From NCBI GenBank assembly GCA_964244495.1, contig CAXTIU010000013.1, positions 1-64,000 of the forward strand: a DNA stretch of 64,000 nucleotides. Reading direction: 5' to 3'. This DNA comes from RH-AL1 sp964244495. Its GTDB lineage: Bacteria; Pseudomonadota; Alphaproteobacteria; Rhizobiales; Beijerinckiaceae. Below the pieces are notes generated by a model that made no database searches, was not told the DNA's origin, and saw only the letters and a program-made list of their open reading frames with translations. Position 1 is the stretch's first letter. Each line of letters begins with the position of its first letter. Below are positions 1 through 7,292 of this stretch, piece after piece. A program made the position numbers and the translations under genes.

Positions 1-1
1 G

Positions 2-1636
2 CACAGGGCCGAGGCGGCGCGGCGGGTCGCCGGCGAGCGGGTCGCGCGCGCCGCGCTCGCCGTGCGCGACCTCGAACACGCGCGAAGCCGCGCGGAGGCG
101 GGCGCCACCCTCGCCGCCCTGGAAGAGCGCCTCGCGGTGGCCGCCGACGCCGACGACCTGCGCCGCGACCGGCTGGCGGCGGCGTCGGCGATCGGGATGG
201 ACGCGCGCGACCTCGCGGCGCTCGACGGTTTGCAGACCGAGCTCGACAAGGCGCGCCTGCAGCTGGAGGCGGCGAGCGTCCGCATCGGCTTCGAACCCGA
301 GGCCGGCCGAACGGTCACGGTTGACGGCGCGGCGCACGACGCCGCCGCGCCGCTCAGGCTGTCGCGCGACGCCGTCCTGACCCTTGAAGGCTTCGGTCGC
401 GTCACCATCCGTCCGGGCGGCGGCGTCGAGGCGCTCGCCGCCAAGCGCGACGCGGCCGACCGCGCGCTCGCCGACCGCCTCACCGCGTTGCGCAGGGCGA
501 GCATCGCCGACGCGCGGGCGGCGATGGCGGTCAAGGCCGCCGCGCATGGCGAGGCGGAGGTGGCGACCAGGACGTTGAAGGCGATCGCGCCGCAGGGTCT
601 GGACGCGCTGCGCCAAGCCGTCTCGGACCGCAGGGCGGCGCTCGTGCCGATGCGGCGCGACGGGGAGGAACCGCCGCGCGACTGGTCGCAGGCACGGCTC
701 GACGACGCCTTGCGCGCGCGCGCCGCCGCCGCGACGGACGAAAGGCGAACGGAGGAAACGCTCGCGGCGGCGCACGAGGCGAGGACGGCGGCGGAGCTGG
801 CCGTCGCGACCTTGGCGGAGCGTGCGGCCGGTGCCCTGCGGGAGCACGCGTCAGTCTCGCAGCTCCTCGGCCTGGCCCGCGCGGACGTGCCCGACGAACA
901 GCTCGACGCGCAACTTGCCGTGGCCGAGGGCAAGCTGAAGGACGCCGAAGCGCGCCACGCCGAGGCGACCGGCGCGCTGGCCGGTGCCGATCCGGAGGCG
1001 GTCGCCCTCGAACTCAGGCGTGCGGACGGCGCCGAACGGGCGATCCGGGCCGATCTCGAGGCGTTGCAGCGCGGCAAGCGGGACTTGGACGTCGAGCTGA
1101 GGGCACTCGGGCGCGACGGTCTGGGCGAGCAGCTCGCCGAGGTCGAGGAGCGGCTCGCCGCCACCCGCCGGCAGCTCGAGGCGCAAGGCGCCGAGGCGCG
1201 GGCCGCCCGCCTGCTGCACGAGACCCTGGCCCAAGCCCAGCGCGAAACGCGCGACCGCTGGCTCGGGCCGGTGCGGGAGCGGGCGGCACCCTACCTCCGC
1301 TTGATCCAGCCCGACTCCGACATCATGCTCAACGAAGGCACGCTGGAGATCGAGGGCCTCGTGCGCCGTGGCGTGAATGAGCCCTTCGGCGGCCTCAGCG
1401 TCGGCGCCCGCGAGCAGGTCGCGGTGATCACCCGCCTCGCGCTCGCCGACATCCTCCACGGCGCCAAGCGGCCCTCCGCCATCATCCTCGACGACGCGCT
1501 CGTCAACACCGACGAGGACCGCCTCCGCCGCATGCACCTCGTGCTGCAGCGAGCCGGGCAGTCCATGCAGATCCTGATCCTGACCTGCCGCGAGCAGGAT
1601 TTCGTGCAGCTCGGCGCGCCGCTGAAGCGCCTGTGA
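2..1636 (+). CDS. SMC/Rad50-like (YhaN-type) ATPase, C-terminal part, truncated by window edge
   Basis: The reading frame is open from the first bases, so the true start lies upstream of the window; 544 residues are visible. Most of the visible part is Ala/Glu/Arg-rich and looks like long coiled coil. The last 130 residues carry an ABC-type signature (GGLSVGAREQ) and a Walker B (AIILDDALVNTD), followed by a switch-like ILILTCRE. This is the C-terminal half of a split ATPase head as in SMC, Rad50 and the bacterial YhaN family, which act in DNA end processing. The N-terminal Walker A is outside the window, so the exact family is inferred. In YhaN-type loci a nuclease gene usually lies just upstream. 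Its stop codon abuts the stop of the convergent aminotransferase gene. Confidence 0.8.
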   Translation, partial: HRAEAARRVAGERVARAALAVRDLEHARSRAEAGATLAALEERLAVAADADDLRRDRLAAASAIGMDARDLAALDGLQTELDKARLQLEAASVRIGFEPEAGRTVTVDGAAHDAAAPLRLSRDAVLTLEGFGRVTIRPGGGVEALAAKRDAADRALADRLTALRRASIADARAAMAVKAAAHGEAEVATRTLKAIAPQGLDALRQAVSDRRAALVPMRRDGEEPPRDWSQARLDDALRARAAAATDERRTEETLAAAHEARTAAELAVATLAERAAGALREHASVSQLLGLARADVPDEQLDAQLAVAEGKLKDAEARHAEATGALAGADPEAVALELRRADGAERAIRADLEALQRGKRDLDVELRALGRDGLGEQLAEVEERLAATRRQLEAQGAEARAARLLHETLAQAQRETRDRWLGPVRERAAPYLRLIQPDSDIMLNEGTLEIEGLVRRGVNEPFGGLSVGAREQVAVITRLALADILHGAKRPSAIILDDALVNTDEDRLRRMHLVLQRAGQSMQILILTCREQDFVQLGAPLKRL

Positions 1637-2806
1637 TCAGGTCCGCCGGGCGAGCCAGGGCCTCAAGCGCGCCAACGCGTCTTCCACCTGCGCCGTCGAG
1701 ACCGCGAAGCTGAAGCGCAGGAAGCGGTGGCCCTCGACGGGGTCGAAGTCGATGCCCGGCGCCGTCGCGACACCCGTGTCGCGCAACAGGGACGCGGCGA
1801 AATCCAAGCTGTCGTCGGTGAGGTGGCCGATGTCGGCGTAGATGTAGAAGGCGCCGTCGGGTGGCGCGATGGCGCCAAGGCCCAAAGGGGGCAGGGCGTC
1901 CAGCATCAGCGCGCGGTTGCGGCGGTACACGACGAGGTTGGCGGCGATCTCGTCGCGGCAGTCCATCGCGACGAGCCCGGCGTGCTGGCTGAGCGAAGGC
2001 GCGGTGAGGTAGAAGTTCGCGCCGAACGCGCGGACGCGGGCGACGTGGCCGGCCGGGCACACCAGCCAGCCGAGCCGCCATCCCGCCATGCTGTAGGCCT
2101 TGGAGAAGCTGTTGACGACGCTCGCGTCGGGGTCGAACTCCAGCATCGACCGGCACGGCTCCCCGTAGCTCAGGCCGTGGTAGATCTCGTCGGACACGAC
2201 GCGGATGCCCCTCGACGCGCAGACGGCGGCGATGGCGCGCAGGTCTTCGCCCGGGATCACCGTGCCGGTCGGGTTCGCGGGGCTCGCCACGATCACGCCG
2301 GCCGGCGCGGGGTCGAGCGCCGCGAGATGGTCCGCGCGCAGCTGGAACCGGGTGCCGGGACCGCAGGCGATCTCGACCGGCCGAAGATGAAGCGCCCGCA
2401 GCGCGTTGCGATAGGACACGTAGTTCGGCCGGGCGAGGGCGACGCGGTCGCCGGGCTCGAAGGTGGAGGCCAGCGCCAGCACGAGGGCCGGCGACGCGCC
2501 GGCGGTTAGCAGGACGCGCTCGGGCGCGACCACGACGCCGTGATCCTCGGCGTAACGGCGCGCGATGCGCTCCTTCAGCGCGGGGCTTTCCCAATAGCCC
2601 ATCCCGTCCTCGTCGAGCACCCGGTGCGCGCGCGAGACGGCGGCGCGGGGCGCGCCGGTGGAGGGCTGCCCGAACTCCATGTGGATGACCGAGCGGCCTT
2701 CGGCCTTCAGGGCGTGGGCGAGGCGGCTGATGGCTACGGTGTGGAACGGCGCGACATCGGATGGCACGGCGGGCTCCGGAGGCGGTTGCGGGATCGCGCG
2801 ACCCAT
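1637..2806 (-). CDS. PLP-dependent class I/II aminotransferase
   Basis: Fold-type I aminotransferase of 389 residues. Visible landmarks are NPTG at about 178-181, the cofactor-contacting SDEIYH at 205-210 and the Schiff-base lysine in SFSKAYSMAGWR at about residue 236. The arginine that binds the substrate carboxylate lies in the C-terminal RFLRFSF segment. The amino acid substrate cannot be read from sequence; the family includes aspartate, aromatic and valine-type enzymes. I chose the ATG at 2806. The open frame runs further upstream through the tRNA-Pro gene, but that extension is not protein-like. A GTG at about 2767 is an alternative start. The gene is monocistronic and convergent with the upstream ATPase. 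Confidence 0.88.
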   Translation of the reverse strand: MGRAIPQPPPEPAVPSDVAPFHTVAISRLAHALKAEGRSVIHMEFGQPSTGAPRAAVSRAHRVLDEDGMGYWESPALKERIARRYAEDHGVVVAPERVLLTAGASPALVLALASTFEPGDRVALARPNYVSYRNALRALHLRPVEIACGPGTRFQLRADHLAALDPAPAGVIVASPANPTGTVIPGEDLRAIAAVCASRGIRVVSDEIYHGLSYGEPCRSMLEFDPDASVVNSFSKAYSMAGWRLGWLVCPAGHVARVRAFGANFYLTAPSLSQHAGLVAMDCRDEIAANLVVYRRNRALMLDALPPLGLGAIAPPDGAFYIYADIGHLTDDSLDFAASLLRDTGVATAPGIDFDPVEGHRFLRFSFAVSTAQVEDALARLRPWLARRT

Positions 2807-3207
2807 CCGGCAGTGAGGCTTCGGCGGTCGGTGGCCCGAGACGCTAGCGCATCGGCTCGCAGCGTGCGTAGCGGTTTCCGGAAGAAGCTGATGCGATGAG
2901 AGGGCGTCAAGGCGGCGGACCGCGTCTGTGAAGCGGTGCGATGCCGTGGCGCCCTTCACCCTGTTCGCCGCCCCGCGTCGTTCGCCTTCGGCGCGATCGG
3001 GTGAAAGGGCTCGTGACGGTGGGTGGGGGATCGGTCGGGGGGAGCCCCGGGACAGCGTCGCGGCGCATAAGTCTTTGCGCATCGCGTCGGCTCGTCTATG
3101 GCCAGGCGGCGGATGACCGGGCGGGAAAGGCTTCGGGAGCCGTTCGCGGAACGAATCGGACGGTAGGCGCGGCCGCCACTTCGGGCTATGGTCGGCGGAC
3201 GTGAGGA
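2807..3207. other. 401-bp intergenic region between aminotransferase and tRNA-Pro
   Basis: I see no coding region here. It should hold the promoter of the minus-strand aminotransferase and that of tRNA-Pro. The only obvious structure is a long imperfect inverted repeat at 2951-3010, listed separately. Confidence 0.6.
2951..3010. repeat. Imperfect inverted repeat (long hairpin)
   Basis: Left arm GCCCTTCACCC (2951-2961) and right arm GGGTGAAAGGGC (2999-3010) are complementary apart from one bulged base. The 37-base loop contains a smaller GCC-TTC-GGC hairpin. It could be a transcript end, a REP-like element or chance. There is no T-tract. Confidence 0.5.
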
Positions 3208-3284
3208 CGGGGTATAGCGCAGCCTGGTAGCGCGGAAGTTTTGGGTACTTCAGGTCGCAGGTTCGAATCCTGCTGCCCCGACCA
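3208..3284 (+). tRNA. tRNA-Pro (anticodon TGG)
   Basis: A 77-nt cloverleaf. The acceptor arms CGGGGTA and TGCCCCG pair, the anticodon stem GAAGT/ACTTC closes the loop TTTGGGT with anticodon TGG at 3242-3244, and the T-arm contains GTTCGAATC. Discriminator A and an encoded CCA end the gene. Confidence 0.97.
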
Positions 3285-3300
3285 ATATGTCCCTCATGGT

Positions 3301-3373
3301 TCACAGCTTGCCAAGTCACACCTTGCCAAAGTCACAGCTTGCCAAGTCACACCCTGCGAGATCACACCTTGCC
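3301..3373 (+). repeat. Five imperfect tandem copies of a ~15-bp unit
   Basis: Just downstream of tRNA-Pro the unit TCACAGCTTGCCAAG / TCACACCTTGCCAAG repeats about five times (unit starts near 3301, 3316, 3332, 3347 and 3361). C and G alternate at one position and the last two copies are degraded. It precedes the complex I accessory gene, whose ATG is at 3412. Confidence 0.85.
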
Positions 3374-3411
3374 GGGCGTCAAGCCGCGACGCCCTCGCCC
3401 CCGGAGAAACG

Positions 3412-3717
3412 ATGACCGCCCGCATCTACAAGCCATCCCCGTCCGCGACGCAGTCGGGCAAGGCGTCGACCAGGCTGTGGGTGCTCGTCTTCGAGCCCGA
3501 GGCGGCCATGCACGTCGAGCCGCTGATGGGCTGGACCACGTCGGGCGACATGAACCAGCAGATCACCCTCCGTTTCGCCACCAAGGAGGAAGCGGTCGCC
3601 TACTGCGAGCGCAACGGGCTCACCTACCGCGTCGACGAAGCGAAGCCCGTCTCGCGCAAGGTGTTCTCCTACTCCGACAACTTCAAGTCCACCCGCCAGG
3701 GCCAGTGGACCCACTGA
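3412..3717 (+). CDS. ETC complex I accessory subunit, NDUFS4-like
   Basis: A 101-residue protein beginning with TARIYKPSPSATQSGKA, typical of the alphaproteobacterial homologues of the 18-kDa (NDUFS4/AQDQ) accessory subunit of NADH:ubiquinone oxidoreductase. Family landmarks are WVLVFEP near residue 25, the MGWTTSGDMNQQITLRF core and the C-terminal YSDNFKSTRQGQWTH. The protein would sit peripherally on the matrix-equivalent arm of complex I in the cytoplasm. The ATG at 3412 follows a GGAG and matches the family length; the open frame upstream crosses the tandem repeat and is not coding. It lies alone between two tRNA genes. Confidence 0.93.
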   Translation: MTARIYKPSPSATQSGKASTRLWVLVFEPEAAMHVEPLMGWTTSGDMNQQITLRFATKEEAVAYCERNGLTYRVDEAKPVSRKVFSYSDNFKSTRQGQWTH

Positions 3718-3733
3718 GGCCCATCGGCCATCA

Positions 3734-3810
3734 GGCCCCGTAGCTCAGCTGGATAGAGCAGCCGCCTTCTAAGCGGCAGGTCGCAGGTTCGAACCCTGCC
3801 GGGGTCGCCA
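3734..3810 (+). tRNA. tRNA-Arg (anticodon TCT)
   Basis: A 77-nt cloverleaf with acceptor arms GGCCCCG and CGGGGTC (one G-T wobble), D-arm GCTCAGCTGGATAGAGC, anticodon stem GCCGC/GCGGC with TCT at 3768-3770, T-arm GCAGGTTCGAACCCTGC, discriminator G and encoded CCA. Confidence 0.97.
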
Positions 3811-3891
3811 CGGCATCGCGCTTCGCCGCTCGGACACCCGAGCGCAATTTCGCCGTCGAGGCTGATCGCGTCGAATGCCGGGCCACTCCGC

Positions 3892-3907
3892 TTAACAGGG
3901 CGCTAAC
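3892..3907 (+). promoter_or_regulatory. Candidate CtrA box upstream of ftsB-like gene
   Basis: TTAA, seven bases, then CTAAC, ending 23 bp before the division gene start. This differs by one base from the CtrA consensus TTAA-N7-TTAA(C) of alphaproteobacteria. Cell-cycle control of the adjacent septum gene is an inference. Confidence 0.4.
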
Positions 3908-3930
3908 CAGCTCTCGCTAGCTTGGACGCC

Positions 3931-4248
3931 ATGGTCGTTCGCACCCGTCTTCGCAGCTTCCTGCTCCCCCTTGTCCTCTACTGCGTGTCGGGCGGCATCG
4001 TCGGATACTTCCTTTGGCACGCCAGCAACGGCGATCGCGGGCTGAAGGTCAACGACGAGTACGAGAAGTCGATCGCCCTGCTGCAGGCGCAACTGACCGC
4101 CACCCGGGCCGACCGCGCGCAGTGGCAGCACCGCATCGCCCTGATGCAGGGCGACGCGCTCGACCGCGACCTGGTCGAGGAGCAGGCGCGCGTGACCTTG
4201 GACCGCGTCGGCAAGGATGATCTGGTCGTGTTCCTGCCGCAACGGTGA
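3931..4248 (+). CDS. Septum formation initiator family protein (FtsB/DivIC-like)
   Basis: A 105-residue bitopic membrane protein: a short basic N-terminus, one transmembrane helix at about residues 9-28, then a coiled coil rich in Gln, Arg and Leu (about 40-75) and a short periplasmic tail ending LVVFLPQR. This is the layout of FtsB/DivIC, which joins FtsL and FtsQ in the divisome. The family is short and divergent, so the assignment rests on architecture and on its position upstream of pdhA, where a septum-formation initiator is commonly found in Rhizobiales. The ATG at 3931 was chosen over an in-frame TTG three codons upstream. Confidence 0.8.
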   Translation: MVVRTRLRSFLLPLVLYCVSGGIVGYFLWHASNGDRGLKVNDEYEKSIALLQAQLTATRADRAQWQHRIALMQGDALDRDLVEEQARVTLDRVGKDDLVVFLPQR

Positions 4249-4432
4249 CGAACGCGTAACCGTCGCCCTCCGTCGAAAGGCCGGCGGTGATTTTCGCACG
4301 CCAGCCATGCCGGCACCGTGGCCCACGCCCTTGGAGCCGAGCGGAAACAAAGGGTTCCGTCGGCCGGCACTGCATTCCGTCCATCTCGCTTTCCCGAACC
4401 ATCTGCGTTAGGCGTTGCCGGACGGCTACGGA

Positions 4433-4444
4433 CCTTCGCGAAGG
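4433..4444 (+). promoter_or_regulatory. Palindrome covering the pdhA ribosome binding site
   Basis: CCTTCGCGAAGG is a perfect 12-bp palindrome whose right half supplies the AAGG(A) Shine-Dalgarno sequence 7-8 bases before the pdhA ATG. If folded, the hairpin would mask the ribosome binding site. A closely related sequence precedes glmU at 32388-32399. Confidence 0.45.
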
Positions 4445-4452
4445 AAACCCGC

Positions 4453-5469
4453 ATGAACGAGATGACGGCCAATTATGCCCCTCCCTCGATCAGTACACCG
4501 CCGGCGGCGACGTTCTCGAAGGAACAGGAACTGACCGCCTACCGACGGATGCTGCTGATCCGCCGCTTCGAGGAGAAGGCCGGGCAGATGTACGGCATGG
4601 GCCTGATCGGCGGCTTCTGTCACCTTTACATCGGCCAGGAGGCGGTGGTCACCGGCCTGATGCTGGATGCCAAGACGGGCGACCAGACCGTGACCGCCTA
4701 TCGCGACCACGGCCACATGTTGGCCTGCGGCCTCGACCCCAAGGGCGTGATGGCGGAGCTGACCGGCCGCCGGGGCGGCCTGTCCAAGGGCAAGGGCGGC
4801 TCCATGCACATGTTCTCGAAGGAGAAGCACTTCTACGGCGGCCACGGCATCGTCGGCGCCCAGGTGCCGATCGGCACCGGCCTCGCCTTCGCCAACCGCT
4901 ACCGCGGGAACGACAACGTCTGCTTCACCTACTTCGGTGACGGCGCATCCAACCAGGGTCAGGTCTACGAGGCCTTCAACATGGCCGAGCTATGGAAGCT
5001 GCCGGTCGTCTACGTGATCGAGAACAACCGCTACGCGATGGGCACCTCCATCACCCGCTCCTCGGCGCTGGTCGACCTGTCGAGGCGCGGGCAAAGCTTC
5101 AACATCCCGGGCATGCAGGTGGACGGCATGGACGTCCGTGCGGTGAAGGCCGCCGCCGAGGTCGCGCTCGAATGGTGCCGCGACGGCAAGGGGCCGATCA
5201 TCCTGGAGATGCAGACCTACCGCTATCGCGGCCACTCCATGTCGGATCCGGCGAAGTACCGCACCAAGGACGAGGTGCAGAAAATGCGCGAGGAGCACGA
5301 CCCGATCGAGCAGGTGAAGGCGCGCCTGCTGCGGGACGGCCACGCGGACGAGGCGGCGGTCAAGGCGATCGACCAGGAGATCCGGAAGATCGTCGCCGAT
5401 GCCGCCGACTTCGCCACCCATGACGCGGAGCCGGATGCCTCGGAGCTCTGGACCGACATCCTCCACTAG
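4453..5469 (+). CDS. pdhA: Pyruvate dehydrogenase E1 component, alpha subunit
   Basis: A 338-residue thiamine-diphosphate enzyme subunit that, with PdhB, decarboxylates pyruvate and acetylates the lipoyl domains of E2. The ThDP motif is clear: GDG at 162-164 through NN at 191-192. The substrate channel motif YRDHGHML lies at about 83-90. The phosphorylation-loop-like YRYRGHSMSDPAKYR segment is present at about 257-271. The ATG at 4453 has a good AAGGA site; an upstream in-frame extension is not family-like. It is the first gene of the PDH block and is separated from pdhB by 114 bp that hold strong hairpins. Confidence 0.97.
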   Translation: MNEMTANYAPPSISTPPAATFSKEQELTAYRRMLLIRRFEEKAGQMYGMGLIGGFCHLYIGQEAVVTGLMLDAKTGDQTVTAYRDHGHMLACGLDPKGVMAELTGRRGGLSKGKGGSMHMFSKEKHFYGGHGIVGAQVPIGTGLAFANRYRGNDNVCFTYFGDGASNQGQVYEAFNMAELWKLPVVYVIENNRYAMGTSITRSSALVDLSRRGQSFNIPGMQVDGMDVRAVKAAAEVALEWCRDGKGPIILEMQTYRYRGHSMSDPAKYRTKDEVQKMREEHDPIEQVKARLLRDGHADEAAVKAIDQEIRKIVADAADFATHDAEPDASELWTDILH

Positions 5470-5502
5470 GCGAACGGTTCGACGCTCGCCGACATTTCAC
5501 GA

Positions 5503-5558
5503 CGGAAGCAGCCTCGGGCTTGCTTCCGCACAGCACGATCAATCGTGGCGCGAGCCAC
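5503..5558 (+). promoter_or_regulatory. Cluster of stem-loops between pdhA and pdhB
   Basis: CGGAAGCA (5503-5510) pairs perfectly with TGCTTCCG (5521-5528), with a further GCC/GGC pairing inside. Next CACGAT (5534-5539) pairs with ATCGTG (5542-5547), and GTGGC (5545-5549) pairs with GCCAC (5554-5558). The last two stems share bases and exclude each other. There is no T-tract, so this is not a classical terminator; an RNA processing or attenuation site is possible. Confidence 0.5.
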
Positions 5559-5583
5559 CAGGGCTGCCGAGGCCGAGGGCGAT

Positions 5584-7023
5584 ATGGCGACGAATATCCT
5601 GATGCCGGCGCTGTCTCCGACGATGGAGCAGGGAACGCTGGCCAAGTGGCTGAAGAAGGAAGGCGACAGCGTCAAGTCGGGCGACGTGATCGCCGAAATC
5701 GAGACCGACAAGGCGACCATGGAGGTCGAGGCGGTCGACGAAGGCACTCTGGCCCGGATCCTGGTGCCGGACGGTACGGAGAACGTCGCCGTCAACACGC
5801 CGATCGCGATCATCGCCGAGGACGGCGAGGACGCGACGGCGGCCGAGGCGCCGCCGGTTCCCGCGTCTGGTACGCCCGACCCTTCGCAGGTCGCCAGCAC
5901 CCGGCCGGGAACCGGCGAAGGGTCGTCGCTCGAGACGCTCGGCGGCGAGAAGCCGGCGTCGACCACGAAGACCGGCGAGGACGCGGCGCTGCCGGTCGCC
6001 GTCGCGTCGGCCGGTGCCCCGGAGATCCCCGAAGGCACGAAGATGGTGGCGACGACCGTCCGCGAGGCCCTGCGCGATGCCATGGCGGAGGAGATGCGCC
6101 GCGACGGCGACGTGTTCGTGATGGGCGAGGAGGTGGCCGAGTACCAGGGTGCCTACAAGATCACACAGGGGCTGCTCCAGGAGTTCGGCGACAAGCGGGT
6201 CGTCGACACGCCGATCACCGAGCACGGGTTCACCGGCCTCGGCGTCGGCGCCGCGATGGCCGGCCTCAAGCCGATCATCGAGTTCATGACCTTCAACTTC
6301 GCCATGCAGGCGATCGACCAGATCATCAACTCGGCCGCCAAGACGCTCTACATGTCGGGAGGCCAGATGGGGGCGCCGATCGTGTTCCGCGGCCCGAACG
6401 GCGCCGCGGCCCGCGTCGGCGCGCAGCACAGCCAGGACTATGGCGCCTGGTACTCTTCCGTCCCCGGCCTCAAGGTCGTGGCGCCCTACACGGCGGCGGA
6501 TGCGAAGGGGCTTCTCAAGAGCGCCATCCGCGATCCCAACCCCGTCATTTTCCTCGAGAACGAGATCCTGTACGGCCAAACGTTCGATGTGCCGGATATC
6601 GAGGACTTCACGGTCCCGATCGGCAAGGCCCGCGTCGCCCGCGCGGGCAAGGACGTGACCATCGTCTCCTTCTCGATCGGCATGACCTACGCGCTCAAGG
6701 CGGCCGACGCGCTCGCCAAGGAAGGCATCGAGGCCGAGGTGATCGACCTGCGCACGCTCCGTCCGATGGACACCGAGACCATCCTCGCCTCCGTTCGCAA
6801 GACCCATCGTTGCGTGAGCGTGGAGGAGGGCTGGGCGCAGTCCGGCATCGGCGCGGAGATCATGGCCCGCGTCATGGAAGGCGCCTTCGACGACCTCGAC
6901 GCGCCGGTCGTGCGGGTCACCGGCAAGGACGTGCCGATGCCCTACGCGGCGAACCTCGAGAAGCTGGCGCTGCCCAGCGTCGACGAGGTCGTCGCGGCGG
7001 CCAAGGGCGTTTGTTACCGGTAA
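5584..7023 (+). CDS. pdhB: Pyruvate dehydrogenase E1 component, beta subunit with N-terminal lipoyl domain
   Basis: A 479-residue fusion. Residues 1-78 form a biotinyl/lipoyl domain with the lipoylation lysine in ETDKATME (K43). An Ala/Glu/Thr-rich linker runs to about 150. The E1 beta transketolase-like domain follows from about 155, with MAEEMRRDGDVFVMGEEVAEYQ-type ThDP-contact sequence and GIGAEI near the C-terminus. E1 beta with its own lipoyl domain is a known Rhizobiales arrangement. The ATG at 5584 begins the lipoyl domain directly; the 13-codon in-frame extension upstream is not needed. It probably forms one operon with pdhC, lpdA and the small gene between. Confidence 0.96.
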   Translation: MATNILMPALSPTMEQGTLAKWLKKEGDSVKSGDVIAEIETDKATMEVEAVDEGTLARILVPDGTENVAVNTPIAIIAEDGEDATAAEAPPVPASGTPDPSQVASTRPGTGEGSSLETLGGEKPASTTKTGEDAALPVAVASAGAPEIPEGTKMVATTVREALRDAMAEEMRRDGDVFVMGEEVAEYQGAYKITQGLLQEFGDKRVVDTPITEHGFTGLGVGAAMAGLKPIIEFMTFNFAMQAIDQIINSAAKTLYMSGGQMGAPIVFRGPNGAAARVGAQHSQDYGAWYSSVPGLKVVAPYTAADAKGLLKSAIRDPNPVIFLENEILYGQTFDVPDIEDFTVPIGKARVARAGKDVTIVSFSIGMTYALKAADALAKEGIEAEVIDLRTLRPMDTETILASVRKTHRCVSVEEGWAQSGIGAEIMARVMEGAFDDLDAPVVRVTGKDVPMPYAANLEKLALPSVDEVVAAAKGVCYR

Positions 7024-7046
7024 GCCCTTTTCGCGAGGAGAGGACC

Positions 7047-7277
7047 GTGGATGAAGCGACCAACGATCTCATCGACGAGCCGCTGAGACACGTTCAGGCC
7101 GATCCTTCCGATCCCGAGGTCGACGGAGGAGAGGCTCGCACGCGGGTCGGCCGCATGAAGGTCCGGCTCGCGAGCCTGGACACCCGCATGGCCGATCGCC
7201 CCGGCCGCATGGATCGTCGCGACGAGCGGACGGAGCGCGTCTCGCGCCGGCTCGTACTCCCCGAGGCCCCTCACTAA
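7047..7277 (+). CDS. Small hypothetical protein inside the PDH operon
   Basis: A 76-residue ORF with a GTG start preceded by a good GAGGAGAGGA site, ending 15 bp before pdhC. The first 35 residues are acidic and Asp/Glu/Pro-rich. The second half is strongly basic with a repeating hydrophobic spacing (MKVRLASLDTRMADRPGRM), which suggests a short amphipathic coiled coil. I do not recognise a family. The position, ribosome binding site and absence of overlap argue that it is translated. It could be a small accessory factor of the complex or a spurious ORF in GC-rich DNA. Confidence 0.5.
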   Translation: MDEATNDLIDEPLRHVQADPSDPEVDGGEARTRVGRMKVRLASLDTRMADRPGRMDRRDERTERVSRRLVLPEAPH

Positions 7278-7292
7278 GGTTAAGTCCCGCCC

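Noticed and set aside
2807..3319. N-terminal extension of the aminotransferase frame through the tRNA-Pro gene
   Set aside because: It reads the antisense of a tRNA (a well-known artefact sequence) and is Arg/Pro-rich; the family starts at the ATG at 2806 or later.
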